Positions 23,601 to 30,700 of a stretch of 64,000 nucleotides of DNA are shown in pieces (position 1 is the first letter of the stretch; each line of letters opens with the position of its first letter). Source of the DNA: Ectobius pallidus (lineage: Eukaryota; Arthropoda; Insecta; Blattodea; Ectobiidae); the NCBI GenBank assembly GCA_964059195.1, contig CAXKWD010000005.1, positions 152,549,265 through 152,613,264 of the forward strand, given 5' to 3'. The notes under the pieces are model-generated. The model saw nothing but the letters and a program-made list of their open reading frames with translations, was not told where the DNA came from and ran no database searches. A program made the translations under genes and the position numbers.

Positions 23601-25760
23601 TATAATGTTTATTGTGAAATCACAATGATTTTGTTTTGACCGGTTAATTGTAAAACGACTGGTATGGATAAGAATTGCTTGTTTCAGTATAACATACTTT
23701 TCAGAATAAAGTATAAATAATTTGTTTTTCTGATGCATTTTATACTAAGATTACACTGTAATTGTTCCAGGCAAGGAGAGCTGTTTTGAGCGGATAGTGT
23801 CAAGGTTTGGGCGCAAGTGCACATATGTAGTAGTAGGTGATGGCCAAGATGAAGAAACTGCTGCCAAACAGGTAAGTGAAGGACTGATATTTTGTCATCT
23901 ATACCAGGTTTTAATGTTCATAATGATAAAGCCTGACTCACAAAATATCCAGCAAAATAGGTCACAGATAAATGTCCACAGCAACCAAAAGGTCTAAAAT
24001 GTCACAGTATGTGCCAAAATAAACAGTACTGGAGCATTATACAGTATTGGAACTGTTAGTTATTAATTAATGGGACAATAATTAACATGTTCAAAATTAA
24101 ATACATCTACATGCATATTGCCCATTTTGTGCAATTGATTGTTTAGACAGAGCACATCATAAAGAGAAGATTTATTATGGGAGTCAGTGTTTTCTTGTGG
24201 AATTAAAAAAAAGATTATGCAATTTATAAGATCTATAACATGCAACATAAAAAGATATTTCTTCGAGAATATTAATATCATCTATTTCGTTATTAAGTAA
24301 TTTATATAAAAACAACAATGCATGACATTTTCGTCTATAATATAGTTGAATATGATTCAAATTTAGGGTAATAGTTAAACTGTTTGCAATACGTATGTTA
24401 TATAAATTTATTTTGAGTGGACCCTAATAAATTTACTGTATTTAATGGTAGCAGGATTCCAAATGAATGAACAATATTCTAATTTTGGCCTTATTCTAAT
24501 TTTATCTGGACTTACCGCTCTGAATGCAACGACACAACTGGCTTATATACTCCTCCACAAGCCAAGCCCTTAGAAAGGTCAGATGAGAAATTCACTAACT
24601 TAAAATTGAATTTCCCGGTAACTCTTATTTTACACACATATTGTTAGGTAGCTCCACAACCATTAGAGATAGAAGGCTGAAATTTTTTGCACTAATTTTA
24701 CATGCATATATGCATAAAGTAGACTACAGTGATGCCCATAGGTATAAAATTAAAGAAAATGTGTCATGAAATATTGATCAAATTTCAAGATATTTTATAT
24801 GCGATATATAAAAATTAATTGCATTAAAAATACTAACTTTAGCTGTATAAAAGTAGTCTACTTTGTAGAAAAATATGTTCATTATATGCATTAAAAAAAT
24901 AAAAGGTGTCAGAGAAACCAGAAAAATGTTATGCCTATAGGAAGTGATAAGTGCATCTGAATTTGTTTTTTTTCATGCTCCTATAAAACGTGTAATTTAA
25001 AATGAACTTGGTCAATTTTTTATACTTTTATCTGCTAGTTATGTTCTAGTAAGCCTTGTTATAGGATCCTGTAATTTTTGTCCACTTCTGAGTTCATTTT
25101 CTTGTAAAATTTTAATATTTTTAGAACCTGCATTTTTTAAAAAATCTTTTTGTGGTTGTTCACGTACATATACCCTTAAGTGATAAAATACTTTAAACAT
25201 ATGCTGCATGAATTTAAGTTGACCTATGAACCCCAGTGAGTTTTCTACTGCTGCTGTCCCTTGTTTCTTCCCAGTTCCTTCTCTGTTTGTCTCTCCAGTC
25301 TCCTTCCTGGAGTCCTCTGACACCCATCGCTTCCTAGAGTCCTTCTGACCATCGTTGCTTCTTGGACATCTTGTACCCATCTCCATGATGCTTCTCCTCC
25401 CCTCATCCCCGAAGGAGTTCAATTCCACAATGAACACCCTTTTGGGCCCTTGTTTCTATCATTCTATCTAAATGACCATTCCAGATCAAGCGTGTGGTCT
25501 TGATTTTATCGTTAGTTGTCCTTTCTAACCCATCATCTCCCTTATGGTCCCATTCCACACGTGATCTAGTCTAGATGTGCCTCTTCCCTTACTCCAAGAG
25601 TCCATGCAACGTGGACATTTTTGTGTGGATATTTTGACAAAGGCTTGATGCTGATAAGCTTCCATCATTTTTGTTACAGCTCAATTTCCCATTTTGGAGA
25701 ATAACAAGTCATAGCGATACAGCTGCACTATACAATGCGCTGGAGATGGGTTTCTTATGA
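723..25760 (+). CDS. eya: Eyes absent (Eya) phosphatase/transcription cofactor, 13 exons, 5' end outside window
   Basis: Exons: 723-832, 6612-6770, 8358-8517, 10070-10185, 11855-12093, 13786-13993, 15200-15474, 16728-16817, 18903-19122, 21682-21793, 22794-22915, 23771-23871, 25680-25760. All junctions are AG/GT and phases agree, giving 663 residues plus stop. Residues 1 to about 390 are rich in Ser, Gly, Tyr, Gln and Ala, as in the Eya transactivation region. From about 395 the conserved EYA domain (roughly 270 residues, the usual size) begins. WDLDET holds the nucleophile Asp (codon 15406) and the second Asp (15412) of the haloacid dehalogenase fold; VVVGDGQDE is the third motif; the chain ends in [11 protein letters not shown] as in other Eya proteins. 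Known role: nuclear partner of Six/sine oculis proteins and a protein phosphatase in eye and organ development. The first visible exon starts with one base of a split codon, so a start exon lies upstream. All catalytic residues I can check are present. Confidence 0.95.
878..1130 (+). pseudogene. Penelope-like element fragment, GIY-YIG endonuclease part
   Basis: The frame reads [16 protein letters not shown]...[13 protein letters not shown], the pattern of the GIY-YIG endonuclease tail of Penelope-like retroelements (a Y.G.TGR.F..R..EH...H core). It is cut on the right by the TA-flanked transposon starting at 1131. The sequence from 4099 to about 4380 is probably its continuation. Confidence 0.55.
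1131..4096. mobile_element. TA-flanked DNA transposon (Tc1/mariner type) with 90-bp inverted ends, holding a LINE
   Basis: Ends 1131-1220 and 4007-4096 are inverted copies, nearly identical over 90 bp, starting CAGGGTGTTAATGAAT. Each end is bordered by a TA dinucleotide (1129-1130 and 4097-4098), the target duplication of the Tc1/mariner/IS630 superfamily. No transposase is seen inside; the interior is mostly a LINE insertion. Without the LINE it would be a non-autonomous element of several hundred bases. Confidence 0.8.
1423..3735 (+). mobile_element. 5'-truncated LINE of the CR1/Jockey superfamily, RT domain intact, one frameshift
   Basis: Two frames form one ORF2 remnant. Codons 1423-1856 cover the endonuclease-to-RT linker. 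A frameshift near 1856 moves the reading into the frame that ends at 3580. The RT shows motif [11 protein letters not shown], motif [14 protein letters not shown] and motif [11 protein letters not shown], so the catalytic Asp residues are present. There is no RNase H. The endonuclease is missing. The 3' end after 3690 is a short tandem array of ATCTAC-like units, the microsatellite tail common in CR1/Jockey-group elements. Confidence 0.85.
4099..4380 (+). repeat. Probable 3' part of the interrupted Penelope-like element
   Basis: This follows the right TA of the DNA transposon. It contains CCTGAGGAAGACTC and CAGAGTCGAAACGTTG, phrases seen near the ends of insect Penelope-like elements. Assignment rests on continuity with the GIY-YIG fragment to the left and is not proven. 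Confidence 0.4.
4381..5703. other. AT-rich intron sequence with a T tract
   Basis: No coding segment is recognised. A T-rich run of about 45 bases (4971-5014, one A inside) may mark the end of a retroposed copy on the - strand. The rest shows no repeat borders that I can see. Confidence 0.5.
5704..6325. mobile_element. Palindromic mariner relic (inverted 3' ends)
   Basis: The right part encodes a mariner transposase remnant: [12 protein letters not shown] with the first catalytic Asp, then after a deletion the C-terminal [15 protein letters not shown]...DYVEKW block. The left part (5704-5943) is an inverted copy of the right end (6078-6325). The loop (5944-6077) carries the TGDETW region. 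The 5' half of mariner and the other two catalytic Asp residues are absent. Several differences between the arms suggest age. It cannot encode an active protein. Confidence 0.75.
6612..6770 (+). CDS. eya: eya exon: Ser/Gln-rich N-terminal segment
   Basis: Encodes [12 protein letters not shown] and [15 protein letters not shown], ending SLSDSN plus a split codon. Acceptor AAATTGCAG, donor AATG/GTTTGT. Enters with two bases and leaves with one, in register with both neighbours. Confidence 0.85.
7100..8155. mobile_element. pogo-like TA-flanked MITE with a nested LINE tail
   Basis: Left end CAGTGGGCTCCCTCTAATCC and right end GGACTAGAGGGAGTCAGCTG are inverted, bordered by TA at 7098-7099 and 8156-8157. 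The CAG...CTCCCTCTAATCCGG type of end is known from pogo/Tigger-like elements. No pogo transposase is seen. A LINE fragment on the - strand lies inside. Confidence 0.7.
7593..7928 (-). pseudogene. LINE ORF2 C-terminal fragment
   Basis: The - strand frame carries [20 protein letters not shown], then [17 protein letters not shown] and [12 protein letters not shown]. This W..H..RM...R.P...GRP..RW pattern is the C-terminal tail of insect RTE/CR1-like reverse transcriptases. RT motifs are absent. It lies inside the pogo-like MITE, so it inserted there. Confidence 0.7.
8358..8517 (+). CDS. eya: eya exon: [11 protein letters not shown] segment
   Basis: Encodes [19 protein letters not shown] followed by Tyr-rich sequence ending QQYYN. 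Acceptor ATTTCAG, donor AACAG/GTAAG. A second AG at 8359-8360 could be used, but only 8358 keeps the frame. Leaves two bases of a codon. Confidence 0.9.
8818..9138. repeat. Possible dispersed repeat (GACCTGGCAGATTTAAGGCC)
   Basis: The segment starting near 8840 has a phrase that I recall from dispersed insect repeats, usually near LINE/SINE ends. I see no terminal repeats or target duplication. Low confidence. Confidence 0.25.
9147..9576. mobile_element. hAT MITE (TIR CAGTGATGGGAA), 8-bp TSD
   Basis: Begins CAGTGATGGGAAGTAATTG and ends TTTTCCCATCACTG. Flanked by TATATATT on both sides (9139-9146 and 9577-9584), the 8-bp duplication of hAT transposons. The interior is rich in GTAATT/AATTAC phrases in both orientations. 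No coding capacity. Confidence 0.88.
10070..10185 (+). CDS. eya: eya exon: MHQAYGSQ Tyr/Ser-rich segment
   Basis: Encodes [20 protein letters not shown] and then [13 protein letters not shown], a characteristic Tyr/Gln-rich part of insect Eya. Acceptor GTCCGACAG, donor AACAG/GTATG. The frame is short, and longer open frames over it on the same strand are not coding. Confidence 0.92.
10374..10972. mobile_element. hAT-type MITE, older copy of the 63345 family
   Basis: The left end GGGGTGGCCAGACATCCGAC and right end ATTTTAGAAATGGCCACCCT match, in opposite orientation, the ends of the clean copy at 63345-63759. Internal phrases (a CGGATGT...CCCCTTATCGAGACTCTGATGGATCGGTAAA series) are also shared. 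No target duplication is clear. The middle holds an extra part with two copies of TTGGCACGCTTGTC (from about 10551 and 10619). Confidence 0.75.
11105..11345. repeat. Degenerate fragment of the 12600 MITE family
   Basis: Short phrases GGGAAAAGTGTAAATCATGGG and AAACAGTGGGGCAAATT resemble the interior of the TA-flanked MITE at 12600-13219. No ends are preserved. Confidence 0.3.
11629..11673. repeat. Poly(T) tract of about 45 bases
   Basis: An uninterrupted T run in the eya intron before exon 11855-12093. It may be the poly(A) tail of a retroposed copy on the - strand, or simple homopolymer expansion. Confidence 0.8.
11855..12093 (+). CDS. eya: eya exon: Ser/Gly-rich segment
   Basis: Encodes [20 protein letters not shown], a Ser/Gly/His-rich middle and a [11 protein letters not shown] end. 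Acceptor AATTTCAG, donor CAGCAG/GTATCA. Ends on a codon boundary. The frame would read on for about nine codons into the intron, so intron retention would truncate the protein. Confidence 0.9.
12119..12302. repeat. Compound microsatellite (TAATAG, AAT, GATGAC units)
   Basis: Directly after the eya donor at 12094 the intron turns into imperfect TAATAG/GTAGTA, then AATAATAGTAAC, then ATGACG/ATGGCG repeats. No coding. Confidence 0.85.
12417..12575. mobile_element. Possible short pogo-like MITE
   Basis: GATAGAACCTTGCTAGTCC at the left and GATTATCCATGGAAGGTTC at the right look like inverted ends. The inner CTCCCGATTATCTC phrase recurs at 21934 and is typical of pogo/Tigger-like ends. Borders are uncertain. 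Confidence 0.35.
12600..13219. mobile_element. TA-flanked MITE (TIR CAGTAAAACCCCCTTTTTAC)
   Basis: Left CAGTAAAACCCCCTTTTTAC and right GTAAAAAGGGGGTTTTACTG are perfect inverted ends bordered by TA (12598-12599 and 13220-13221). The CAG end and TA duplication fit pogo/Tigger-like elements. The interior repeats GTGTAAATGGCAGGAA many times near both ends. No transposase. Confidence 0.88.
13786..13993 (+). CDS. eya: eya exon: YGNTYAGHQ and poly-Ala segment
   Basis: Encodes [16 protein letters not shown], six Ala, [19 protein letters not shown] and a Ser/Thr-rich tail. Typical of the Eya Tyr-rich conserved block. Acceptor TTGTTACAG, donor CCAG/GTAACC. Leaves one base. Confidence 0.93.
14409..14572. 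repeat. Nested inverted repeats of GTCGGTAGTCA
   Basis: TTGTGCAGTCGGTAGTCAAAG near 14423 is inverted near 14535-14565 as CTTTGACTACCAACTGCCGA. In between CGACTGCTGACTACCGACTG gives further overlapping copies. It is probably a small palindromic MITE; no target duplication is seen. Confidence 0.55.
15200..15474 (+). CDS. eya: eya exon: start of EYA domain with DLDET motif
   Basis: Begins [20 protein letters not shown], passes an Arg/Gly-rich basic stretch (RARGRGRR, possible nuclear localisation signal), and enters the EYA domain at [19 protein letters not shown]. The nucleophilic Asp and the acid Asp of DLDET are intact. Acceptor TTCTTATAG, donor GGCAAG/GTAAGA, phase 0 exit. Confidence 0.97.
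15786..16262 (+). pseudogene. LINE ORF2 C-terminal fragment with AAGT-repeat tail
   Basis: With frameshifts, the sequence reads [47 protein letters not shown] and [12 protein letters not shown]: the C-terminal tail of an insect LINE reverse transcriptase. It ends in AAGTAAGTAAGTAAGTAG (16245-16262), the microsatellite tail. Stops interrupt it. RT core is missing (5' truncated). It lies in the eya intron after exon 15200-15474. Confidence 0.75.
16728..16817 (+). CDS. eya: eya exon: EYA domain, [19 protein letters not shown]
   Basis: A 30-codon exon, phase 0 at both ends, encoding [15 protein letters not shown] and [13 protein letters not shown], both highly conserved in Eya. Acceptor TTTTCAG, donor GAG/GTGGGT. 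Confidence 0.97.
17003..17291 (+). mobile_element. tRNA-derived SINE, family 1
   Basis: The head contains TTGTGGTTAGCATCGCTCAC (A-box region) and GGGTTCGATCCCCGG (pol III B box). The body (CTTCCTCGGATTTTTCTGAGG and on) is shared with the copy at 29904-30225 in the opposite orientation. Flanks AGTTAACTGATGA (16990-17002) and AGTTTACTGATGA (17292-17304) are a 13-bp target duplication with one mismatch. Confidence 0.85.
17922..18830 (-). pseudogene. LINE ORF2 C-terminal fragment split by a hAT MITE
   Basis: On the - strand the segment right of the MITE reads [19 protein letters not shown] and the segment left of it continues [20 protein letters not shown]; further left come [20 protein letters not shown] and [15 protein letters not shown]. 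Together they are the C-terminal part of a LINE ORF2. The MITE at 18306-18743 with its 8-bp duplication breaks it cleanly. No RT catalytic motif remains. Confidence 0.8.
18306..18743. mobile_element. hAT MITE with dense TATCGA/CGATAC repeats, 8-bp TSD
   Basis: Ends TAGGGATGGGTCGATACC and GAGGACCCATCCCTA are inverted. CTTTCTAC flanks both sides (18298-18305, 18744-18751). Near each end many CGATACT/AGTATCG units occur in both orientations, presumably subterminal transposase-binding repeats. The element is present again, inverted, at 28228-28783. Confidence 0.92.
18903..19122 (+). CDS. eya: eya exon: EYA domain, [19 protein letters not shown]
   Basis: Encodes [32 protein letters not shown] and [20 protein letters not shown]. 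These are diagnostic Eya blocks. Acceptor TTATGCAG, donor AGGAG/GTAAG. Confidence 0.97.
19153..20407. repeat. Dispersed repeat (ACTAGC start, TGTCAG/GTCA tail), host of a SINE
   Basis: Starts ACTAGCTTAAAAGGCCCG and ends with CTGTCTGTCAGACAGTCAGT followed by TATATATATAGAGAT. The same layout (ACTAGC..., CAGACAGA run, GGTATAGAT) occurs at 46972-47510. It looks like one dispersed insect repeat class; I cannot name it. A SINE with a 14-bp duplication sits inside. Confidence 0.5.
19261..19650 (+). mobile_element. tRNA-derived SINE, family 2, 14-bp TSD
   Basis: The head TCGGCCGCGGTGGTCTAGAG and the following GCGGGATTAAACTCGG form a degenerate tRNA-like pol III promoter. The body runs through AAAAATCCTGGGCACGGAGT and CATAGGAGGCCCC. 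ATATAGGTATTTAG flanks both sides (19247-19260, 19651-19664) as a perfect target duplication. A diverged relative lies at 45458-45730. Confidence 0.88.
20410..20985. other. Intron sequence, nothing recognised
   Basis: AT-rich, no coding frame of note, no repeat borders found. Confidence 0.5.
20986..21480 (+). repeat. Dispersed repeat with one 140-bp monomer
   Basis: The segment with ATTTTCATGAAACTTGGTAC, AGTACCGGAGTAAAGCCC and ACCTGGAGCTTAATCC is found reversed at 56658-57545, where the 140-bp monomer is present three times. Homology runs to the TTTACCTAATTTTATC phrase near 21480. It is a non-coding dispersed repeat; class not known to me. Confidence 0.65.
21682..21793 (+). CDS. eya: eya exon: EYA domain, [19 protein letters not shown]
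   Basis: Encodes [16 protein letters not shown] and [17 protein letters not shown]. Acceptor TTTTTTGCAG, donor TCCAG/GTATG. Leaves two bases, completed to Arg by the next exon. Confidence 0.97.
22069..22171. repeat. Near-perfect 45-bp-arm hairpin
   Basis: Arms 22069-22113 and 22127-22171 are inverted copies with one mismatch around a 13-base loop. No TA or 8-bp duplication that would class it is evident. It lies in the eya intron before exon 22794-22915. Confidence 0.85.
22337..22440 (+). repeat. tRNA-like SINE head or tRNA pseudogene
   Basis: GGTTTAGCTGAGTTGATAGA resembles a tRNA D-arm/A box, and CTGGGTTCAAATCCCAG forms a perfect T-arm with a B box. The outer bases CTCTGGT and GTCAGAG can pair as an acceptor stem with wobbles. 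The anticodon stem does not pair well, so a functional tRNA is unlikely. The GGAATTTTTCTCCT that follows suggests a SINE; a related piece occurs at 42090-42165. Confidence 0.55.
22794..22915 (+). CDS. eya: eya exon: EYA domain, motif II Thr region
   Basis: Encodes [20 protein letters not shown] and [33 protein letters not shown] contains the haloacid-dehalogenase motif II Thr position. Acceptor TTTGCTAG, donor AATAG/GTAAGT. Confidence 0.97.
23771..23871 (+). CDS. eya: eya exon: EYA domain, motif III GDGQDE
   Basis: Encodes [20 protein letters not shown] followed by [13 protein letters not shown]. GDGxxE is the metal-binding motif III of Eya phosphatases and is intact. Acceptor GTTCCAG, donor AAACAG/GTAAGT. 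Confidence 0.97.
25290..25590 (-). pseudogene. LINE C-terminal fragment (degenerate)
   Basis: Read on the - strand, 25460-25590 gives [18 protein letters not shown] with the W.GH..RM motif of LINE ORF2 tails, and the following frame carries [12 protein letters not shown]. Frame is broken. It lies just before the last eya exon. Confidence 0.45.
25680..25760 (+). CDS. eya: eya last coding exon and stop
   Basis: Encodes [20 protein letters not shown] and LEMGFL then TGA, the conserved Eya C-terminus. Acceptor TTGTTACAG. Possible poly(A) signals AATAAA follow at 25885 and 25944. Confidence 0.97.
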   Translation, partial: LNFPFWRITSHSDTAALYNALEMGFL

Positions 25761-25884
25761 TGAGAAAGTGCGAAGAAAACTGTGATTCAATTTACGTACA
25801 AGAGAGTGTGGTGTGAGTGCAATCGAAAACTGAACGATGCCAGCTAGTACTCTGTTGATAGAAATAAGAGTGTAAAGTGTTCAA

Positions 25885-25949
25885 AATAAATTATAATGTA
25901 GAAAAATGGGTGTGGAGAAGACACGGTGTAGTCTGCTTGGAACAATAAA
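25885..25949 (+). terminator. Candidate eya poly(A) signals
   Basis: Two AATAAA hexamers (25885-25890 and 25944-25949) lie 125 and 184 bases after the eya stop codon. Which one is used, if either, cannot be seen from sequence. Confidence 0.45.
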
Positions 25950-28219
25950 AGCGACTTGTGGCGAGTTTCGCAATTTCAGCTATCATGTTCGATATGTAAA
26001 ATGTGAGACCTCTGATTTACAATATACAGTATTTGAAATATTACAAAAACAAGAAATTAAATGTGAATTTATTGTATATATACAAACAATTTTTCTGTTG
26101 ATTCTTTTGATTAACTGACATACCACATTTTAACAAATCCCTGTTTTAATTATTTACAGCAGGCTTGAGGACACGCTTTATCTCCAGTCTCCAGTCACAA
26201 TTCCAGATAATTTTGTTTGGTATTCCTACCTAATGGTAGAAGAAGAATGCAGTAAAATCTCTCTTAATCCGTAAGTACAGAGTTCTTCAATTTTGGATAA
26301 TAGCTTTTTAAAAATAATTGTGTATTTTACCAACAATCTCCAAAATTCAGGTATTGTAGCCAAATGCCTAGGCAAAGCTGGAAATTACTTCTTAATCAAG
26401 AAGACTGACATATATCACTTTAAACTTAGTGTCCATATAAGAGCTAAGAGTGCAAGAAACTCTCGAGAATTCTGTTTCAATATATGGACACAAGTCTGAG
26501 AGTGCTGTCTGAGAGATAGTGGAGAGCGACATTCAGAGAGTCAACTTGCAGGTGGACAAGCCATTGCAATCAATCTCCCCAAATCCATTTTGTACAGGTG
26601 AGAGTTCTCTCCTTGGGGATAATTAACGTGTGTACATATTGCATATGATGAATTAAGAAAACTTATATAAAAAAATTTCAAGATTGTCGATTTATGGCCT
26701 AAATTATATATAAAATTAAATTTAATATATTTATACAATAAGGATGTGGTATCATATATATTAGAACTTCTCTTCTCCAAGGTAATAAAAACCATGTCTA
26801 TCTTCCATATTCAAAGTCTCAAATATTTATACTTATCTAATTCATTAAGGGATTTATTTAACAGAATTATTTTCTAAGAGGATTTATAATGAGTACAGTG
26901 GAATAATTTCAAATGGTGGTCTAATCGATCCAATTTCAATTGCAGCCGATTGCTGTTCCTTTAGTTCTGTCATGTAATTGGCATTAATATAGCCTACTTA
27001 ATGGAAATATTAATTACTGTACTGGCTTTTTAGGACTAGTTTCAAGCAACATTGTTTTTCCCATCTTCAGCTAATGCCCAACTGCTGTTGCTTTTTCCTC
27101 TTGCTGCACTGGTATTATCTGTGGTTTATGCAAGATGTATTTCTTGAACGAGTCATGTGGAAGTGGAAATTAAGGATGAAGTCTTTTCCCCCCAAATTCT
27201 GTGTGGCCTCTTGCATTTCTAGTAAATTTGCTTCTGGTTCAGTGTTGTGGTTCTTGATTAAAAAATGAGATGCAACTGCTGATTTACTATTTCATAATTC
27301 TGAGACAAAGAATCCTCTCTATAGGAAAGCTCAAGGATTTCTCTTCAAATAAAATTACTAGGAATAGAGAGTACAAGTGCACAAAACAAAAATTTTAATG
27401 CTACACATAAGCAAATCAAAAGGTGCAAAGATTTGTACTGTTGAGGTTTTTAGGTTGACAAAAGAAACTGGTATCTACCATTCAAAAATTAATATACAGC
27501 TTCTAGGTTAAATGGATTTTGAGATTTTACGAATTTTTTATAAAATATTCTCCTCTCAGCATCACACATATTCACTGACTACCGATACTTAATTGCTCCA
27601 ACTATATGTTTAGATTTCCCAGGTCAAGAAAATAAATTATAAAAGAGAGCGCAAATGAAATAAAGTTATTTTAACAGTAATTAAAACAACACACTTATTT
27701 TTATCACTCAACTTCACTTATTAAGTAGATAATGGTAATGGGTAATTATCTGTTGTTTTAATTTTACCACTTCACTGTGTATTCCCACAAGAATTATCGT
27801 ATATTTTAACAGTGTTCATGTGTTTCTATTGTTCTGTGATTGTCTTCTTCCCAGAAGTTCAGTTTAAAATGATTAACAGGTATTTTTTTCCTTAAGATAC
27901 TGCATTTAACTGACTTTCCAGAAATTTTGTTTAAACCTTAGATGAAAAAAGTCCAATCAGTTTTGCTTCCCCCTGGGGCATGGGGTTTTTCCTGCAGGCA
28001 AGCCTCATCCGTTTTCTGTTCAGTGGAGGGAGCATCAAACCTATTAACCTGTTGCAGGCTGTTCCTGGGTGTGTTTTGCGCTGTTTGTTTCTTAATTTGG
28101 CAGAATATGTGCCTTTTGAGTTTACAACAACACAGCTTGTCTTTACTTAATATTCATATGTGTTGATAATTTGGTAAGTAATGAGCCTATTTATTTGTTT
28201 GTGTATTATTACATGGTTG
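25950..28219. other. Intergenic sequence after eya, nothing recognised
   Basis: The region between eya and the next MITE is AT-rich with short frames only. No splice-coherent exons, RNA genes or repeat borders are seen. Frames such as 27942-28166 have no recognisable motif. Confidence 0.5.
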
Positions 28220-28227
28220 GTTTTTTG

Positions 28228-28783
28228 TAGGGTTGGGTCCTCGATACTTTCGATACCTCGATACTCTCGATACTTGCATGGTATCGGCATCGACCGATAC
28301 TTCAGAAAACTCGCTCGGTACTTTTTCGATACATTTGTAATTCTGCACTTTAAGGAAATGCGGTATATTTTTCTGCTTTTAGTAGTCTACATAAATATAG
28401 TAAATACTTCTATTTCTCCTTGAAATGGAGAAAACCACTCTGTGACTTTTGTCTAGTCATAAATAAAGACTTTCCGACTTTTAAAATTCAAACAGAAGAG
28501 ATTCTTAATTGTTTCGTTTCCTGTCAAACGTTTAGTTTCAATGTAGAGTTTAAAAATAATTATATGCTACTGATTATATTAAATTTTGTCTCATTAAATA
28601 TGAACACTTAATTAATTTAGCTGGTATTACACGGTTCTCTCAACTTCTAATTTTTAATGTATCTATTTATTGAAACTGGAAATGTTGACAGTATCGAGTA
28701 TCGAAGTATCGAGAATCGAGGAAAAATCAAGTAACGGTATCGAGTATTGAGTATCGAGAAAATCTGGTATCAACTCATCCCTA
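28228..28783. mobile_element. hAT MITE, second copy of the TATCGA-rich family
   Basis: Inverted relative to 18306-18743. Ends TAGGGTTGGGTCCTCGATAC and CAACTCATCCCTA; GTTTTTTG flanks both sides (28220-28227, 28784-28791). The CGATACTTTCGATACCTCGA terminal array and the interior AACTTCTAATTTTTAATGTA are shared. It is 118 bp longer than the other copy because of a middle segment. Confidence 0.92.
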
Positions 28784-29339
28784 GTTTTTTGCATTGTTTT
28801 ACCGCTTGCTAATTACTGAGACTTAGCAATAATAGCTAACTGGCTAATTACCAGCATGCTAGTCCATAGAAAAACACTTAGGCAGAAAACAAAACTAATC
28901 ACACTGTATTAGTGCAGCCTATATCTAACTTTTGGAGGTTTAGCATCTCTTTGGAATCTCCAACAAACAGTTTAAACTGAAGTGGAGTGTGTCAAGTGAT
29001 TCATTAATACAGCTGTCGTATTGATGGATCTGGTGTATTCCTCTTGTGTGTTGTCCAGCTATTTCAAAGAAATGTTTATTAGCTGTAATTCTAATTTTAG
29101 CTCATTATGAGTCTGGTAATGTACAATATGTTCTTCGTTGAAGTAAATGTTAAATACATTTTTGTTGATACAAGCAAGATACAAGCATAGTGATAATCTT
29201 CATATTTTTGGGTTTATTATTTTTTTAAATGATCAAATATCTCAATTATGCCAAATTTCGTCATTATAGCAGTGAGATGCTAGATCTATTTAAGCAATGC
29301 CAGATTTTTTGGGTCCACCTTTATCTTTGATCTGGCAAA

Positions 29340-30700
29340 ACTGATTTATTTTTAGGTCTTAGTTCTTGGAGACAAAAAGGACAAAAAAGGACTTGCTAAT
29401 AGTAAGCGATGGTGTGGATCATTCTGAACCCATGGCATTCAACATGGGGACCCTGTTAGCTCAATGATGTTCAATCTGCTCACTCACGACAAAATCAAAG
29501 AAGTAGCATCAGAAGAGATCACAATCCTCTTGTATGATGATGACATGATACTCCTACCAAAGAACAACGGGGCCCTACAAGGTGGATTAGACAGATTAAA
29601 TGCTTGGTCAGAAAAGAACAGTTTGGAAATAAATACAAGCAAAATTAAATTATGAATTCAGATGAGGAGGGAAGATATCCAGAGCAGATATGTTATTCAC
29701 TTGTGGCAACGAAGAGATTGAACTTTTAAACTGATATAAATACTTGGGACTAACCCTATAAGTAACAGAGAAACCTTTGCTAAACACATAGAAGAAAAAT
29801 GTACAGCTTCAGTCAAGGCTTTCTTTGATATAAGAAACTTGGAAAAACTCTTTTGTAACAGCACCACGTCCATTCCGTATAAAGATCGCACCAATAGTAT
29901 GCTTCTAACAACTCCGTCGCGCTAACATCCCAACATCCCAGAAGGGACAAGACCTACCACCCGACCGCTGCATCATCTACCATAGGCAGACGGTAGGATT
30001 GAGGGACATGTGGTCAGCATGCTGACATCCACGGCCGTTAATGGTAGTTTCCATGACCGGAGCCGCTACTTTTCTATCAAGTAGCTCCTGAATTTGAATC
30101 ACGAGGCTGAGTGCACCCCTACCAGAACTCCCTACCTCAGAAAAATCCGAGGAGGTACCGTGGATCGAACCTGGGTCGACGGATCTGTAGTCGGCGATGC
30201 TAACCACAAGACCACACCGGCGGTCATAGTATGCTATACATCAGCAAAATATGGAACCTGTCTAACCCTTGCGAACCTAAGAAGAATAGAAGCAGTGAAA
30301 TGCTAGCTAGCGGTACTTAAAAAGACCTCCTGAACTATCTAGAACTTTCTGGACCAGGCTTGTTTATCTACTAACTGTCACAGACTTTTTCAACAGGGAA
30401 CTTCTGATGAAGGAAAACTTGCCAACAACAACAGCATATGAGAGTCATAAACAAATGAGAGAGAGAGAGCAAAGCGATGTCTTCAGAATGCCTGCTGTGA
30501 CTACAGACAAGTGAAAACAGTCAAACTTTGCATTGCGACACATATTCACCAGGACTGCCGCCCATGGATTCCACCATAGAATCTGCAACCAAAGAGGCCT
30601 CGATACAGTGTATGTGTGCACCATCTGCGGACAGCAATGTCAACAGTATCATTCTCGAACAGCATTGACATTCTATGCAGATGACAAAAACTCTGCTTGA
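29340..30700 (+). pseudogene. LINE ORF2 remnant split by a SINE
   Basis: 29464-29655 reads MMFNLLTHDKIKEVASEE and LLYDDDMILLPKNNGALQGG, in which YDDD replaces the usual YADD/FADD motif C. Later parts give KYLGLTL-like and, after the SINE, LTLANLRRIEAVKC and SRLVYLLTVTDFF-like segments of the ORF2 C-terminal region. Frameshifts and stops are frequent. The SINE at 29904-30225 is inserted with a duplication. Confidence 0.7.
29904..30225 (-). mobile_element. tRNA-derived SINE, family 1, inverted copy
   Basis: On the - strand it begins GACCGCCGGTGTGGTCTTGT, has TGGTTAGCATCGCCGAC and a GGTTCGATCC B box, and follows the same body as 17003-17291. ATAGTATGCT flanks both sides (29894-29903, 30226-30235). 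It interrupts a LINE remnant, so it is the younger insertion. Confidence 0.88.

Noticed and set aside
25039..25437. 132-codon frame on the - strand
   Set aside because: No domain; part of a degenerate LINE tail and AT-rich intron; frame is probably chance.
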